64,000 nucleotides of DNA, taken from assembly GCA_902519845.1 (NCBI GenBank), contig CABYLQ010000004.1:1-64000 (forward strand), written 5' to 3'. Position 1 is the stretch's first letter; each line of letters starts with the position of its first letter. Under the pieces are notes generated by a model. That model did no database searches. It was given only the letters and a program-made list of their open reading frames with translations, and was not told where the DNA came from. The DNA is from an uncultured Candidatus Actinomarina sp. (lineage in GTDB: Bacteria > Actinomycetota > Acidimicrobiia > Actinomarinales > Actinomarinaceae). The translations under genes were made by a program, and so were the position numbers. Below are positions 25,238-34,493 of the stretch, piece after piece.

Positions 25238-26177
25238 ATATCTTTTCAGATAATATTTCTAAGGAATTTCCCCAGACAATATCAGGAACATACGCAATTA
25301 TGTATGCACACTCAACCGATTTAAATTCATCAATTGTATCAAAAACTTTATCTACTGTGCCTATTAAAGGCTTATCAATATACATTTCTTTTGGTATCCC
25401 CGTAACTTCCGTAATTTTTTTGATTTTATTATCTAAATCTTTTTCATTTTCACCAATAACTACATTCGTATGTAATGTTTTTTTTATTTCTGAATAATCT
25501 CTATTTTGCTGTTCGCAATGATTTTTAAGAATCTTTGATTTAGAAATAAATCCATCAACATCCACGTCCCAATTTCCATAGTCGCCATATTTAGCGAGTA
25601 ATTTAAGAGTTACTTTTTCGCCACCCCCACATACCCATAACGGTGGATAAGGTTTCTGAAGTGGTTTTGGTTGATTGATTGCATTATTTATCGAATAATA
25701 TTCACCATTAAAACTTGCTTTGTCTTGTGTATTCATAGCTATATATATTTGTAAAGCTTCTTCAAGCATTTTCAAACGAACACCAGCAGTAGGATAATCA
25801 TAACCATACGCTTTGTATTCTTGGTCGTACCAACCAGCACCTATTGCAAATTCCAATCTACCACCAGACATTGAATCTATTGTCGATGCTACTTTTGTTA
25901 AATATGCTGGATTTCTATACGAGTTACATGTACACATTTGTCCAATCCTAACTTTCTCAGTTACTTGAGATAGTGCCGCCATTAAGGACCAACACTCAAA
26001 TGTTGGATCTTGGGTAGGTGATGGAACTGTGTGAAAATGATCATATACCCATACAGATTCATAATTTAAGTCTTCAATTTGTTTTGATGCTTTTAAAATA
26101 GTATCCCATTGTTTTTCTGGTGGAATGCCATTTAAATCCATCCTCCAACCCTGAGGTACCATTGCTCCAATTTTCAT
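25236..26177 (-). CDS. LLM-class (F420-type) flavin/deazaflavin oxidoreductase
   Basis: A 313-residue luciferase-like TIM barrel. The pattern VWVYDHFHTVP near residue 42, RIGQMCTCNSYRNPAYLTKVASTIDSMSGGRLEFAIGAGWYDQEYKAYG across residues 97-145 and the late NTHVVIGEN region match F420-dependent LLM oxidoreductases of actinobacteria. Cofactor preference is inferred from the subfamily style. A membrane-protein gene overlaps its start by four bases upstream on the same strand. Confidence 0.82.
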   Translation of the reverse strand: MKIGAMVPQGWRMDLNGIPPEKQWDTILKASKQIEDLNYESVWVYDHFHTVPSPTQDPTFECWSLMAALSQVTEKVRIGQMCTCNSYRNPAYLTKVASTIDSMSGGRLEFAIGAGWYDQEYKAYGYDYPTAGVRLKMLEEALQIYIAMNTQDKASFNGEYYSINNAINQPKPLQKPYPPLWVCGGGEKVTLKLLAKYGDYGNWDVDVDGFISKSKILKNHCEQQNRDYSEIKKTLHTNVVIGENEKDLDNKIKKITEVTGIPKEMYIDKPLIGTVDKVFDTIDEFKSVECAYIIAYVPDIVWGNSLEILSEKI

Positions 26178-26542
26178 TTATTATTTATCCTTTTTAATAA
26201 AGCTAAAATGTCAGATATATCATCTTTAGCCGGTTTATTTTTATATAAGTAAATTAAATATAATAATAAAGAAATTAGAAAAATTAAGCTAATTGTTGAC
26301 GTGATTATTACAATATATGCTTTTTGTTGGCATTTATTCCAGTTAACTCTTAAATCTTGACTAAATTCACTTATATCAGTCGTATTAATAACAGATAATA
26401 TATTTCCACATTGAACTTCGTAAGTTCTAAAGATATCAACTGATATTCCGTAGTATTCAATGGTTATATTAGAAAATACATTAACGATTGTTGTTATTAA
26501 AAGTAACACAATTAAACCAATTGGTAATTTTATATTAAACAT
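26174..26542 (-). CDS. Small two-helix membrane protein, unknown function
   Basis: About 122 residues: a membrane helix near the N terminus (LPIGLIVLLLITTIVNVFS), an outside loop with two cysteines, and a second helix (TSTISLIFLISLLLYLIYLY), ending in a basic cytoplasmic tail. The start at 26542 was chosen because the longer in-frame start at 26593 would run into the divergent gene at 26564. It overlaps the LLM gene by four bases. No family recognised. Confidence 0.5.
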   Translation of the reverse strand: MFNIKLPIGLIVLLLITTIVNVFSNITIEYYGISVDIFRTYEVQCGNILSVINTTDISEFSQDLRVNWNKCQQKAYIVIITSTISLIFLISLLLYLIYLYKNKPAKDDISDILALLKRINNK

Positions 26543-26550
26543 TATCAATA

Positions 26551-26556
26551 TAGACT
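26551..26556 (+). promoter_or_regulatory. -10 box TAGACT, leaderless-type
   Basis: TAGACT lies at -13 to -8 from the ATG at 26564, in the 21-base space between divergent genes. Confidence 0.4.
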
Positions 26557-26563
26557 TTAACCA

Positions 26564-27142
26564 ATGGATAAAATAACTATTTATAAAGATCAACTAAACA
26601 GAATGCGTTCAATGAATCGATATTATCATGATCAATTTTTGCTTGATGTGAGGGTATTATTTATTTTAAATACAATTTTTATCTTTCTTTCATTTGAAAA
26701 TGACAATGCTTTTTATTTATTACCTTTAATATCTCTTTTTGGATCTGTTTTGTTAAGTTTTCATGCTTACTTTTTAATATTTTCGCGTCAATATACAGAG
26801 TTTATTGAAACAGAAATAAATAAAGAATTTGATCAAGAAATTCTTATCGCTCATAAATTAGAAAATGAATACTTTTTCCCTATTAATGACAAAAAGATCG
26901 TTGTTGCAATTCTAGGTAAGGGCTTTACATGGTTCAGCTTTGTAACATTATTTATAACAGCATATGGCATTGGAACGTTTTTATTTTCCTCTTATCAAAT
27001 CTATATTAAAAATCTGGGTTTAGCTTATTTTTATGTAATAATCGGTTTATTATTAGTCACCACGTTTATTGGCGTATGGTGGTTTGTATCAGGTACAGGC
27101 GAGCAACGATTGAAGAAAGTGTTTGAAAAACATGAATCATAA
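26564..27142 (+). CDS. Four-helix membrane protein, unknown function
   Basis: A 192-residue protein with two pairs of predicted membrane helices (about residues 28-70 and 115-175) and a cytoplasmic EIxKEFDQEILIAHK region between them. It overlaps the thioesterase gene by 11 bases. I do not recognise a family. Confidence 0.5.
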   Translation: MDKITIYKDQLNRMRSMNRYYHDQFLLDVRVLFILNTIFIFLSFENDNAFYLLPLISLFGSVLLSFHAYFLIFSRQYTEFIETEINKEFDQEILIAHKLENEYFFPINDKKIVVAILGKGFTWFSFVTLFITAYGIGTFLFSSYQIYIKNLGLAYFYVIIGLLLVTTFIGVWWFVSGTGEQRLKKVFEKHES

Positions 27143-27512
27143 TGATTTCCTTAAAGGTACTTTTGATCCCTTTATAGGTCACAAAATTTTAGAAATTAAA
27201 GAAAGCTATATTAAAAGTTCTCTGGATGTTGAAGAATATCATAAACAACCAATGGGCATGGTTCACGGTGGTGTGATTGATACTATGGCTGAAGCAGCTA
27301 TTTCATATGCAGCATATTTTACTCAAGAAGGTCAATGGGTAGGTGTTAATAATAACACTGATTTTATCAAGGCAGTAAGAAATGGAACCATTATCTGTGA
27401 AGCAACCCCCATCAAACTTGGCAAAAGATCGCAGATATGGGAAGCAATTCTATCCAACAATGGAGATGTCTGTGCAAGATCTACAGTAAGATTGACTAAT
27501 ATAGAACGATAA
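27132..27512 (+). CDS. PaaI-type hotdog thioesterase
   Basis: A 126-residue single hotdog domain. The pattern QPMGMVHGGVIDTMAEAAISYAA is the PaaI/YbgC-like signature: HGG turn followed by the helix bearing an acidic residue. Such enzymes hydrolyse acyl-CoA thioesters. The ATG at 27132 was preferred to an upstream TTG at 27123. Substrate not readable. Confidence 0.8.
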   Translation: MNHNDFLKGTFDPFIGHKILEIKESYIKSSLDVEEYHKQPMGMVHGGVIDTMAEAAISYAAYFTQEGQWVGVNNNTDFIKAVRNGTIICEATPIKLGKRSQIWEAILSNNGDVCARSTVRLTNIER

Positions 27513-28138
27513 TGAAAAAAATTTCTTTATTTATTTTCTTAGTATTCGTTTATTGTGGTACAAATGAAACTGATTTAGAAATAAACAATACACCCATGGA
27601 GGAAGAAATTATGGCATACGATAAAACTTATAAAAATCCACCTGAATTTTCAATTGATGTTAATAAAACTTATACTGCGGAGATCAACACAACTTCAGGT
27701 TTAATGACTGTAGAATTATTTACAGACATTGCACCAAATACAGTAAATAACTTCGTTGCATTATCTGAAGATGGTTACTACAACAACATAATTTTTCATC
27801 GAGTAATCAAAGATTTTATGATTCAGGGCGGCGATCCTAGCGGTACAGGTCATGGTGAGATGGGTAAATATCCAGGATACGAATTTGGCGATGAATTGGA
27901 TAATCCAACGCCTTATGAAAAAGGAATATTAGCAATGGCAAATAGGGGACCTAATACGAATGGAAGCCAATTTTTTATAATGCATACTGACTATCCACTA
28001 CCTTACCAATACACTATTTTTGGCAAAGTAACTGAAGGTTTGGACGTAATTGATCAAATAGCTATGGTTGAAACTGATGCATCCGATAAGCCTTTGAGTG
28101 ATGTGATCATAAATTCAATAACAATTAAAAATAACTAA
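27512..28138 (+). CDS. Lipoprotein peptidyl-prolyl isomerase, cyclophilin type
   Basis: A 208-residue lipoprotein: lipobox FVYC near residue 15, then a cyclophilin domain with FHRVIKDFMIQGGDP (containing the catalytic Arg and the FMIQGG signature) and NGSQFFI. It should fold proteins outside the membrane. The ATG shares a base with the thioesterase stop. Its 3' end overlaps the convergent gene at 28125. Confidence 0.9.
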   Translation: MKKISLFIFLVFVYCGTNETDLEINNTPMEEEIMAYDKTYKNPPEFSIDVNKTYTAEINTTSGLMTVELFTDIAPNTVNNFVALSEDGYYNNIIFHRVIKDFMIQGGDPSGTGHGEMGKYPGYEFGDELDNPTPYEKGILAMANRGPNTNGSQFFIMHTDYPLPYQYTIFGKVTEGLDVIDQIAMVETDASDKPLSDVIINSITIKNN

Positions 28139-28691
28139 GATTTTTTAGACTTTTATTACTTAGTATTCCACCAGCCAAACCTGGTTTTGAATTGCTAAGA
28201 AATCCACCTTGAAAGCACTCTTTTGTTAAGTTTTTAACGTAACTTTCTTTATATATAACTTTTTCTGAAATCTTTTCAGATATATTTGATCCAAAATCCC
28301 TTTCTAAATTTGTATATAAAAGTGAATATACCGACAACAATTCATCCCTGTTTTTATAACTTTTTTTATTTATAATTTGAATTAAATCCTTATTATTCAG
28401 TGTAGGTAAGTATTTTGCACCAATTTTTTTATATTTTGTCGGTTCTAATTTGATATTTTTATCAATCAATTTTATGGCTGTTTTAACAAGATTGTGAATA
28501 TTGATCTTTCTTAAATCTGTTGAATTTATATGTAAGGATTTTGACATATTTGTTACTGATATTTTGGTACAAGTTAGTTGGTATTTATTCAATGTCGTAA
28601 ATTCGAGTGTAATAATTTGATTATTTATTAACTTATTGAATACAACAGTAATTTTATTTTTATTAATTACTACATCCGTATTTTTCTTCAT
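28125..28691 (-). CDS. Uncharacterised protein, possible actinobacterial HTH-like tail
   Basis: A 188-residue soluble protein, lysine- and asparagine-rich. The N-terminal 100 residues are beta-strand rich without recognised motifs. The last 65 residues (LLSVYSLLYTNLERDFGSNISEKI, then GFLSNSKPGLAGGILS) resemble a C-terminal module seen in actinobacterial proteins, with a helix-turn-helix-like stretch followed by a GxL..KPGxAGGxL pattern. That resemblance is from memory and unproven. It is divergent from thrS and overlaps the cyclophilin gene by 14 bases tail to tail. Confidence 0.5.
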   Translation of the reverse strand: MKKNTDVVINKNKITVVFNKLINNQIITLEFTTLNKYQLTCTKISVTNMSKSLHINSTDLRKINIHNLVKTAIKLIDKNIKLEPTKYKKIGAKYLPTLNNKDLIQIINKKSYKNRDELLSVYSLLYTNLERDFGSNISEKISEKVIYKESYVKNLTKECFQGGFLSNSKPGLAGGILSNKSLKNLSYF

Positions 28692-28752
28692 GTATTTATT
28701 AAAACAGATGTTAATAAAATTTATAGTTTCTTCGGTAGAATATATTCGTAAT

Positions 28753-28758
28753 TAATAT
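28753..28758 (+). promoter_or_regulatory. -10 box TAATAT before thrS
   Basis: TAATAT lies at -15 to -10 from the ATG at 28768, giving at most a two- or three-base leader. Confidence 0.45.
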
Positions 28759-28767
28759 AAAAATATA

Positions 28768-30699
28768 ATGATAAAAATAACTCTTCCAGATAAGTCAATT
28801 AAAGAATTTGAATCCGATATTGATGGAAAAGAAATAGCTAAATCTATAAGTAATAGCTTGGCAAAAAGTGCTGTATGTATGGATGTTAATGGAGAGTTAA
28901 AAGATTTATCTTATGTCATTAAAGAAGATTCTAAATGTAAAATTTACACAAAACAAGATCAGTATGCTCTAGATACACTGAGACATTCAACTGCTCATGT
29001 ACTTGCTCAAGCCGTGCTAAATCTTTTTCCAGGAACTGAATTTGCAGTCGGACCGTCTATAGAAGACGGCTTTTATTATGATTTTTTGTTTAAAGAAAAT
29101 ATTAAAGAAAGTGATCTTTCATCAATTGAAAATGAAATGAGAAGAATAAATAAAGCGAATCAACTTTTTATTCGTGAAGAAATTTCAATTGATGATGCCA
29201 AAAATAAGTTTTTCAATCAGCAATTTAAACAGGAATTAATCACTAGTGCTGATCCTACTGAAGGTATTGAAGGGGATAAGATATCAATTTATAAAAATGA
29301 AAATTTTGAAGATCTATGTAGGGGACCTCACGTTTTAAGTACTAGCCAAATAAATCATTTCAAATTAACTAAATTAGCAGGAGCTTATTGGCGTGGGATA
29401 GAAACTAATCCTCAACTACAAAGAATTTATGGTACAGCATGGTTCTCTAAAGATGATTTAGATAATTATTTAGCACGTCAGAAAGAGGCTGAAAAAAGAG
29501 ATCACAGAAAACTGGGTAACGAATTAGATTTGTTTGTTAATACAGATGAAATTGGTCCAGGTCAGTTTTTGTGGAAACCTAAAGGGTCAATCTTAAGACA
29601 AAATATTGAAGATTATTCAAAGAAAGCTCATGCAGATAATGGTTATGAGTATGCATACACTCCACACATTGGTCGTTCAATACTTTGGGAAACTTCTGGC
29701 CATCTTGATTATTACAAAGAAGGAATGTACCCACCATTAAAAAATGAAGATAATGAAGATGATGAATACTACTTAAAGCCAATGAATTGTCCCTTTCATA
29801 TTCTAATTTACAAAAGTGATATCCGATCTTATAAAGAGTTACCATTACGGTTCTTTGAACTGGGTTCTGTTTATAGATATGAGAAGACTGGAGTTCTTCA
29901 TGGATTGTTAAGAGCTAGAGGATTTACACAAGATGATGCACATATATTTTGTACTAATGATCAAATCGAAGAAGAGATCTTAAATCTTTTAACATTTTCA
30001 ATAAAACTACTAAATGCGTTTGGATTTGATTTGATTGAAGCTGATTTATCAACAAGACCGGAAAAATCTATTGGAAATGAAGACGACTGGGTTAAGGCAA
30101 CAAATAGTTTGGCTTCAGCATTAGACAATCAAAATATATCTTATGTAACTGCTCATGGAGAGGGTGCTTTTTATGGACCAAAAATAGATCTTCATGTTAA
30201 AGATGCAATAGGCAGAAGATGGCAATTATCAACTATACAAGTAGATTTTTCACAACCAGACAACTTTGATTTGCAGTATGTAGATTCGAATAACAAACGA
30301 ATTAGACCAGTCATGATTCATAGAGCATTGTTGGGTTCTATAGAAAGATTTACTGGGATATTAATTGAAAATTATGCAGGACATTTCCCAGGTTGGCTAG
30401 CCCCAGTCCAAGTAAAAATATTGACAATCGGTGAAGTAACGAATTATGTTGAAGAAATAGTAAAAACACTGAAAAATGTGAGAATAGAAATTGATGATAG
30501 ATCAATACGCTTAGGTGAAAAAATTCACGACTCAACTAAACAAAAAGTACCTATATCAATAATCATTGGAGAAAAAGATGTTAGTTCCCAAACAATGGCG
30601 TTAAATATTCACAATCAAGATAATCAAAAAGATATCAAGCTAGAAGATGGAATTAAACAAATTAAAAATGTTATTAAAGTTCCGAAGTTTAAGCTCTAA
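28768..30699 (+). CDS. thrS: Threonyl-tRNA synthetase
   Basis: A 643-residue class II synthetase: TGS domain (residues 1-60), the editing domain with HSTAHVLAQAV (HxxxH) and a late CRGPH, then the catalytic core with MNCPFHI, RYEKTGVLHGLLRARGFTQDDAH and the C-terminal HRALLGSIERF motif 3. Full length. Heads a run of overlapping genes that goes through pimA. Confidence 0.95.
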   Translation: MIKITLPDKSIKEFESDIDGKEIAKSISNSLAKSAVCMDVNGELKDLSYVIKEDSKCKIYTKQDQYALDTLRHSTAHVLAQAVLNLFPGTEFAVGPSIEDGFYYDFLFKENIKESDLSSIENEMRRINKANQLFIREEISIDDAKNKFFNQQFKQELITSADPTEGIEGDKISIYKNENFEDLCRGPHVLSTSQINHFKLTKLAGAYWRGIETNPQLQRIYGTAWFSKDDLDNYLARQKEAEKRDHRKLGNELDLFVNTDEIGPGQFLWKPKGSILRQNIEDYSKKAHADNGYEYAYTPHIGRSILWETSGHLDYYKEGMYPPLKNEDNEDDEYYLKPMNCPFHILIYKSDIRSYKELPLRFFELGSVYRYEKTGVLHGLLRARGFTQDDAHIFCTNDQIEEEILNLLTFSIKLLNAFGFDLIEADLSTRPEKSIGNEDDWVKATNSLASALDNQNISYVTAHGEGAFYGPKIDLHVKDAIGRRWQLSTIQVDFSQPDNFDLQYVDSNNKRIRPVMIHRALLGSIERFTGILIENYAGHFPGWLAPVQVKILTIGEVTNYVEEIVKTLKNVRIEIDDRSIRLGEKIHDSTKQKVPISIIIGEKDVSSQTMALNIHNQDNQKDIKLEDGIKQIKNVIKVPKFKL

Positions 30700-31190
30700 T
30701 GGCTGAAGGAATCAATATTAATGAGGAGGATGTTCAAAGGCAGAATGTACCAGATGATTTAAACTCTCTAGCAGTTGGTAGTTATGTTATTCCCGATCCA
30801 ATTCGTCGTAGAAGATTTGGTCACTTAGTATCTGTAATCGCATTCTTAAATTTATTACTTAATTATTTTATAGATTGGATTAATTTTGCTACAACGTCCT
30901 TAATATTGTTTTTAGTTGCCATATTCATATATTTAATTGATAATCGAATTTCATTAAATCAAAATTCTATTATTGAACATCTTGAAAATATCATTACACA
31001 TTCAATTGGTTATTACTCTATTGCTTTAACTTTTGAATTTAAATTAAAGCCTTTATTTTTAAATCCTGTTTGGACAGTGATAGTTTATAGCCACGAAAAT
31101 CCTCCCAAGTTAAAATCAATTGTTGAAATAAATGCTTATAGTCTTGATTTAATAAATGATGTTTACACAGAAGATGTATTAGATGCTTGA
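30699..31190 (+). CDS. Conserved actinobacterial-type membrane protein downstream of thrS
   Basis: A 163-residue protein with the motif VIPDPIRRRRFG, two predicted membrane helices (residues 48-85) and a C-terminal domain with NPVWTVIVYSHENPPKLKS. I recall similar proteins after thrS in Acidimicrobiia, but cannot verify this. Function unknown. Its ATG shares a base with the thrS stop. Confidence 0.55.
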   Translation: MAEGININEEDVQRQNVPDDLNSLAVGSYVIPDPIRRRRFGHLVSVIAFLNLLLNYFIDWINFATTSLILFLVAIFIYLIDNRISLNQNSIIEHLENIITHSIGYYSIALTFEFKLKPLFLNPVWTVIVYSHENPPKLKSIVEINAYSLDLINDVYTEDVLDA

Positions 31191-31749
31191 GAAGTATTTA
31201 AAGGAGCATTCTGAAAAGTTTGCTTCACCTTTTATTAAATTTTGTATATTCATTGGTATAAAACCTAATGTACTTTCAATAATTGGTTTGTTAGTCGTAA
31301 CCCTAGGATGTTATTTATTATTTATAGACCTTAAAACTTTAGGTGCCATTGTTATTTTTCTTGGTAGTGCAATTGATGGTCTTGATGGACCATTAGCTAG
31401 AAAAACAAATACTATGTCGGATAAAGGAGCATTAATTGATTCATTTATCGATAGAATTGGTGAACTTTTTATTTGGAGTGTTGTTGCTATTAAATTTACA
31501 GAATCAGATATTCATTTATTTTTTATATTCTTAGTACTTTCAGGATCAACGCTAGTACCTTATTTGAGAGCAAGAGGTGAAACATTAGGAATAGATAATA
31601 AAGTAGGTTTAGCTGCAAGACCAGAAAGAGTTATTTTTGCAGTGATTTACATGTTATTTTCATTACCTTTTACAGCTGTTTATATCTTTACTCTTATTTT
31701 ATGGACTACAGTTTATCAAAGATTTATTATCCTATACAAGAATTTGTAA
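31183..31749 (+). CDS. pgsA: CDP-alcohol phosphatidyltransferase (PgsA / PIP synthase)
   Basis: A 188-residue membrane enzyme with the complete CDP-alcohol phosphotransferase motif: DG, then AR, G, D and D at family spacing (DGLDGPLARKTNTMSDKG, followed by LIDSFID). The place between thrS and pimA is that of actinobacterial phosphatidylinositol-phosphate synthase, so inositol phosphate is the likely acceptor. Overlaps the upstream gene by eight bases. Confidence 0.85.
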   Translation: MLEKYLKEHSEKFASPFIKFCIFIGIKPNVLSIIGLLVVTLGCYLLFIDLKTLGAIVIFLGSAIDGLDGPLARKTNTMSDKGALIDSFIDRIGELFIWSVVAIKFTESDIHLFFIFLVLSGSTLVPYLRARGETLGIDNKVGLAARPERVIFAVIYMLFSLPFTAVYIFTLILWTTVYQRFIILYKNL

Positions 31750-32618
31750 TGAAACTTTTTCAATATCTGTTTATACGTTTTTTTCATGGGGTATTAAAAA
31801 TCCTACCTTTTAATTTTGTTCGCTTTCTTTCTTATCCAATTGGATTTATATATTTTATTTTCACATTCAGAACTTCAGCAAAACTATATAAAAGAAAAAA
31901 AGAAATATTCAAACCTAAAAAATTACGATATGATCCTTTGTTAGTAAAAATTAATTATTCTAGATACTGGTTAGAAACGCTTTGGTTAACAAATAATAAT
32001 TTCGATAAATACATATCTAAGAATATGGAAGTAATCAATCATGACAACGTCAAAAAACTAAAAAAACAATATCCTGGTCTTATTTTTGCATTACCTCATA
32101 TGGGTAATTGGGAATTTGCAATTCCAGCTGGTAATAATATAAATTTAGATTTATTAGCTGTAGCAGAACCATTATCAAATAAGTATGTTCTAAATTGGTT
32201 TAAAAAATTGAGAGAGAGTCTTGGAATAGAAATTATCATTGGTGGAAAAGGTCAAAATACTTTCAATACCCTTGAAGAGAAATTAATTAGTGGGAAAGAC
32301 ATATGTTTGTTGTCTGACAGAAGTGTAAACAAATCTGGCGTTGCTGTTGAATTCTTTTCTAATATTGCATCATTCCCGAGAGGACCAGTTGCATTATCTT
32401 TAAAAACGGGGGTACCAATAGTTCCAACAGCAATGATTAAAAAATCGTCAGGTTACATGCTCTATTTTCACAACCCTTTTTATGTCCCACTATTTGAAAA
32501 TGAAGCTACAAGCATTCAACAAGGTCTCAAGACATTATCAAATAGTTTCGAGGAGCTGCTTTCAATGGACATCAATGATTGGCACTCTATACAACCAATA
32601 TGGACAGCTGAATATTAA
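31749..32618 (+). CDS. LpxL-family acyltransferase, likely PIM acyltransferase
   Basis: A 289-residue membrane-associated acyltransferase of the HtrB/LpxL family. The catalytic HxxxxE is in ALPHMGNWEF, and the later LSDRSVNKSGV and FPRGPVALSLKTG motifs match. In this operon position the family member acylates phosphatidylinositol mannosides (PatA). The ATG at 31749 sharing a base with the pgsA stop was chosen over an in-frame ATG at 31701. Confidence 0.8.
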   Translation: MKLFQYLFIRFFHGVLKILPFNFVRFLSYPIGFIYFIFTFRTSAKLYKRKKEIFKPKKLRYDPLLVKINYSRYWLETLWLTNNNFDKYISKNMEVINHDNVKKLKKQYPGLIFALPHMGNWEFAIPAGNNINLDLLAVAEPLSNKYVLNWFKKLRESLGIEIIIGGKGQNTFNTLEEKLISGKDICLLSDRSVNKSGVAVEFFSNIASFPRGPVALSLKTGVPIVPTAMIKKSSGYMLYFHNPFYVPLFENEATSIQQGLKTLSNSFEELLSMDINDWHSIQPIWTAEY

Positions 32619-33594
32619 AGTCTTACTCGTATGTCCTTACGATTTAGATCATCATGGTGGTGTACAGAATCAAGTTAAGTTATTAAAAAATGGACTCGTT
32701 AATAAAGGTATCAATACAAAAATACTTGGACCATCATCTTATGATTACGACATCGGAAATTCTGTCAAGATTCCGTTTAATGGTTCACAGAACCCAATAA
32801 ATTTTTTTCCTAGTAAGAAAATAATTAATGAAGCCATTTCTTGGGCTGATGTCATACATGTGCACGAACCATTCATGCCTTTTTTCTTTTGGAGATTACA
32901 TACTAAAAAAAAGATTATTGTTACGCATCATGCAAATATTGGAAATTTTATCAAAGCATGTTTAAAGATTTTATATTTATTTACGAGAAATAAAAAATTG
33001 TATTCAACCGCTGTAAGTAGTGAAGCTTTAAATAATGCTACGTCCTTAAACAAGGGAATAGTAATTATTCCAAACATGATTGAGATTAATAAAGATATTA
33101 GATACGAAGATAATGGTAACTTTCTGTTTATTGGTAGAGATGAAAAAAGGAAAAATCTAAAACTTTTTGTTCAATTAGCTAATTTTTATGAATCAAAATT
33201 TAAATTTATAGCTGTTACTAATAAAAAAACGGATAATAAATCTGTTATTTATCATATAAGTCCATCTGAAATAGATAAAAAATCAATAATTAGTAATGTT
33301 GGCATATACATAGCTCCAAACAACAAATCTGAAAGTTTTGGCATTACGATATTAGAGGCAATCAATCAGGGTAATGTTGCTATTTGCTCAAATATTAAAG
33401 CTTTTAAAACTTTGTTAAATGACTCTGGCATTTTTTTTGCTAAAGATAATTTTGAAGATCTTAAAAAGACAATAAATAATCTTAATGAAGAAAATTTAAA
33501 TGAAATTTGGTCGAAACAATACAATTATATTTCTCAAAATTACAGCATGGACAAAGTATTGCAAAAATGGATTTATGTCTATAAAAATATATAG
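32575..33594 (+). CDS. pimA: GT4 mannosyltransferase, PimA-like
   Basis: About 339 residues. The N-terminal [19 protein letters not shown] and the C-terminal [30 protein letters not shown] are the acceptor and donor sites of PimA-type GT-B glycosyltransferases, which put the first mannose on phosphatidylinositol. The start is uncertain. The first residues that align with PimA (IKVLLVCPY) are preceded by no ATG, GTG or TTG nearby; ATG at 32575 overlaps the acyltransferase by 44 bases. A CTG at 32608 or ATT at 32614 would give the usual junction. Confidence 0.8.
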   Translation: MIGTLYNQYGQLNIKVLLVCPYDLDHHGGVQNQVKLLKNGLVNKGINTKILGPSSYDYDIGNSVKIPFNGSQNPINFFPSKKIINEAISWADVIHVHEPFMPFFFWRLHTKKKIIVTHHANIGNFIKACLKILYLFTRNKKLYSTAVSSEALNNATSLNKGIVIIPNMIEINKDIRYEDNGNFLFIGRDEKRKNLKLFVQLANFYESKFKFIAVTNKKTDNKSVIYHISPSEIDKKSIISNVGIYIAPNNKSESFGITILEAINQGNVAICSNIKAFKTLLNDSGIFFAKDNFEDLKKTINNLNEENLNEIWSKQYNYISQNYSMDKVLQKWIYVYKNI

Positions 33595-33595
33595 T

Positions 33596-33601
33596 TATTA
33601 T
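33596..33601 (+). promoter_or_regulatory. -10 box TATTAT, leaderless-type, pdxS
   Basis: TATTAT lies at -13 to -8 from the ATG at 33609. Confidence 0.5.
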
Positions 33602-33608
33602 TAATAGT

Positions 33609-34493
33609 ATGAAAATTGAATCGACTTTTAAAATTAAAAAAGGTTTAGCAGAAATGTTAAAAGGCGGCGTAATCATGGATGTGGTCAACGCTGAACAAGC
33701 TGTGATAGCTGAAAAGTCTGGGGCGGTAGCTGTTATGGCCTTAGAACGTATACCTGCTGATATTCGTGCTGAAGGTGGTGTAGCTAGGATGTCATCTGTT
33801 GAAACTATCCAAGAAGTTATTGATTCCGTAAGTATTCCTGTAATGGCTAAAGCAAGAATAGGTCATTTTGTTGAAGCACAAATGCTTGAATCACTTGGTA
33901 TAGATTTTATTGACGAAAGTGAAGTTTTAACACCTGCTGATGATAAAAATCATATTTATAAACATGATATAAAAACTCCATTTGTCAACGGTGCTACTGA
34001 TATAGGTGAAGCATGTAGAAGAATTGGTGAAGGTGCTGCAATGATTAGAACTAAAGGTGAAGCTGGAACTGGTAATGTTATTGAAGCTGTAAGACACATG
34101 AGAAGTATGACCGATGGTATAAATAAAATTATTACTGCTGATGTAAATAGTCTTATGTCAATAGCTAAAGAAATAAGAGCACCTTTTGAAGTTGTTAAAG
34201 ACATACACGAGTCAAAAAAATTACCTGTTGTAAATTTTGCTGCAGGCGGAATAGCAACACCTGCAGATGCAGCTTTAATGATGCAGCTAGGTTGTGACGG
34301 TGTATTTGTTGGTTCAGGAATCTTTAAAAGTGGTGATCCTAAAGAACGTGCTGAAGCTATTGTGATTGCAACTACAAACTTTGACAATCCAGAAAAACTT
34401 GTTGAAGTATCTAAAGAACTAGGTGAACCTATGGTTGGACTAAATATTGACGATTTAGATGAGACGGAGAAACTAGCCAAAAGAGGTTGGTAA
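33609..34493 (+). CDS. pdxS: Pyridoxal 5'-phosphate synthase, PdxS subunit
   Basis: A 294-residue TIM-barrel PdxS (SNZ/Pdx1). It has [14 protein letters not shown], the [18 protein letters not shown] motif, GLAxMLKGG at the N terminus and [13 protein letters not shown]. It builds pyridoxal phosphate from ribose 5-phosphate, glyceraldehyde 3-phosphate and ammonia supplied by PdxT. The stop shares a base with pdxT. Pyridoxal phosphate is the cofactor of gcvPA/gcvPB in the same window. Confidence 0.95.
   Translation: MKIESTFKIKKGLAEMLKGGVIMDVVNAEQAVIAEKSGAVAVMALERIPADIRAEGGVARMSSVETIQEVIDSVSIPVMAKARIGHFVEAQMLESLGIDFIDESEVLTPADDKNHIYKHDIKTPFVNGATDIGEACRRIGEGAAMIRTKGEAGTGNVIEAVRHMRSMTDGINKIITADVNSLMSIAKEIRAPFEVVKDIHESKKLPVVNFAAGGIATPADAALMMQLGCDGVFVGSGIFKSGDPKERAEAIVIATTNFDNPEKLVEVSKELGEPMVGLNIDDLDETEKLAKRGW

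Noticed and set aside
33956-34480. 174-residue minus-strand ORF opposite pdxS
   Set aside because: Antisense shadow of a highly conserved gene; composition typical of such shadows.
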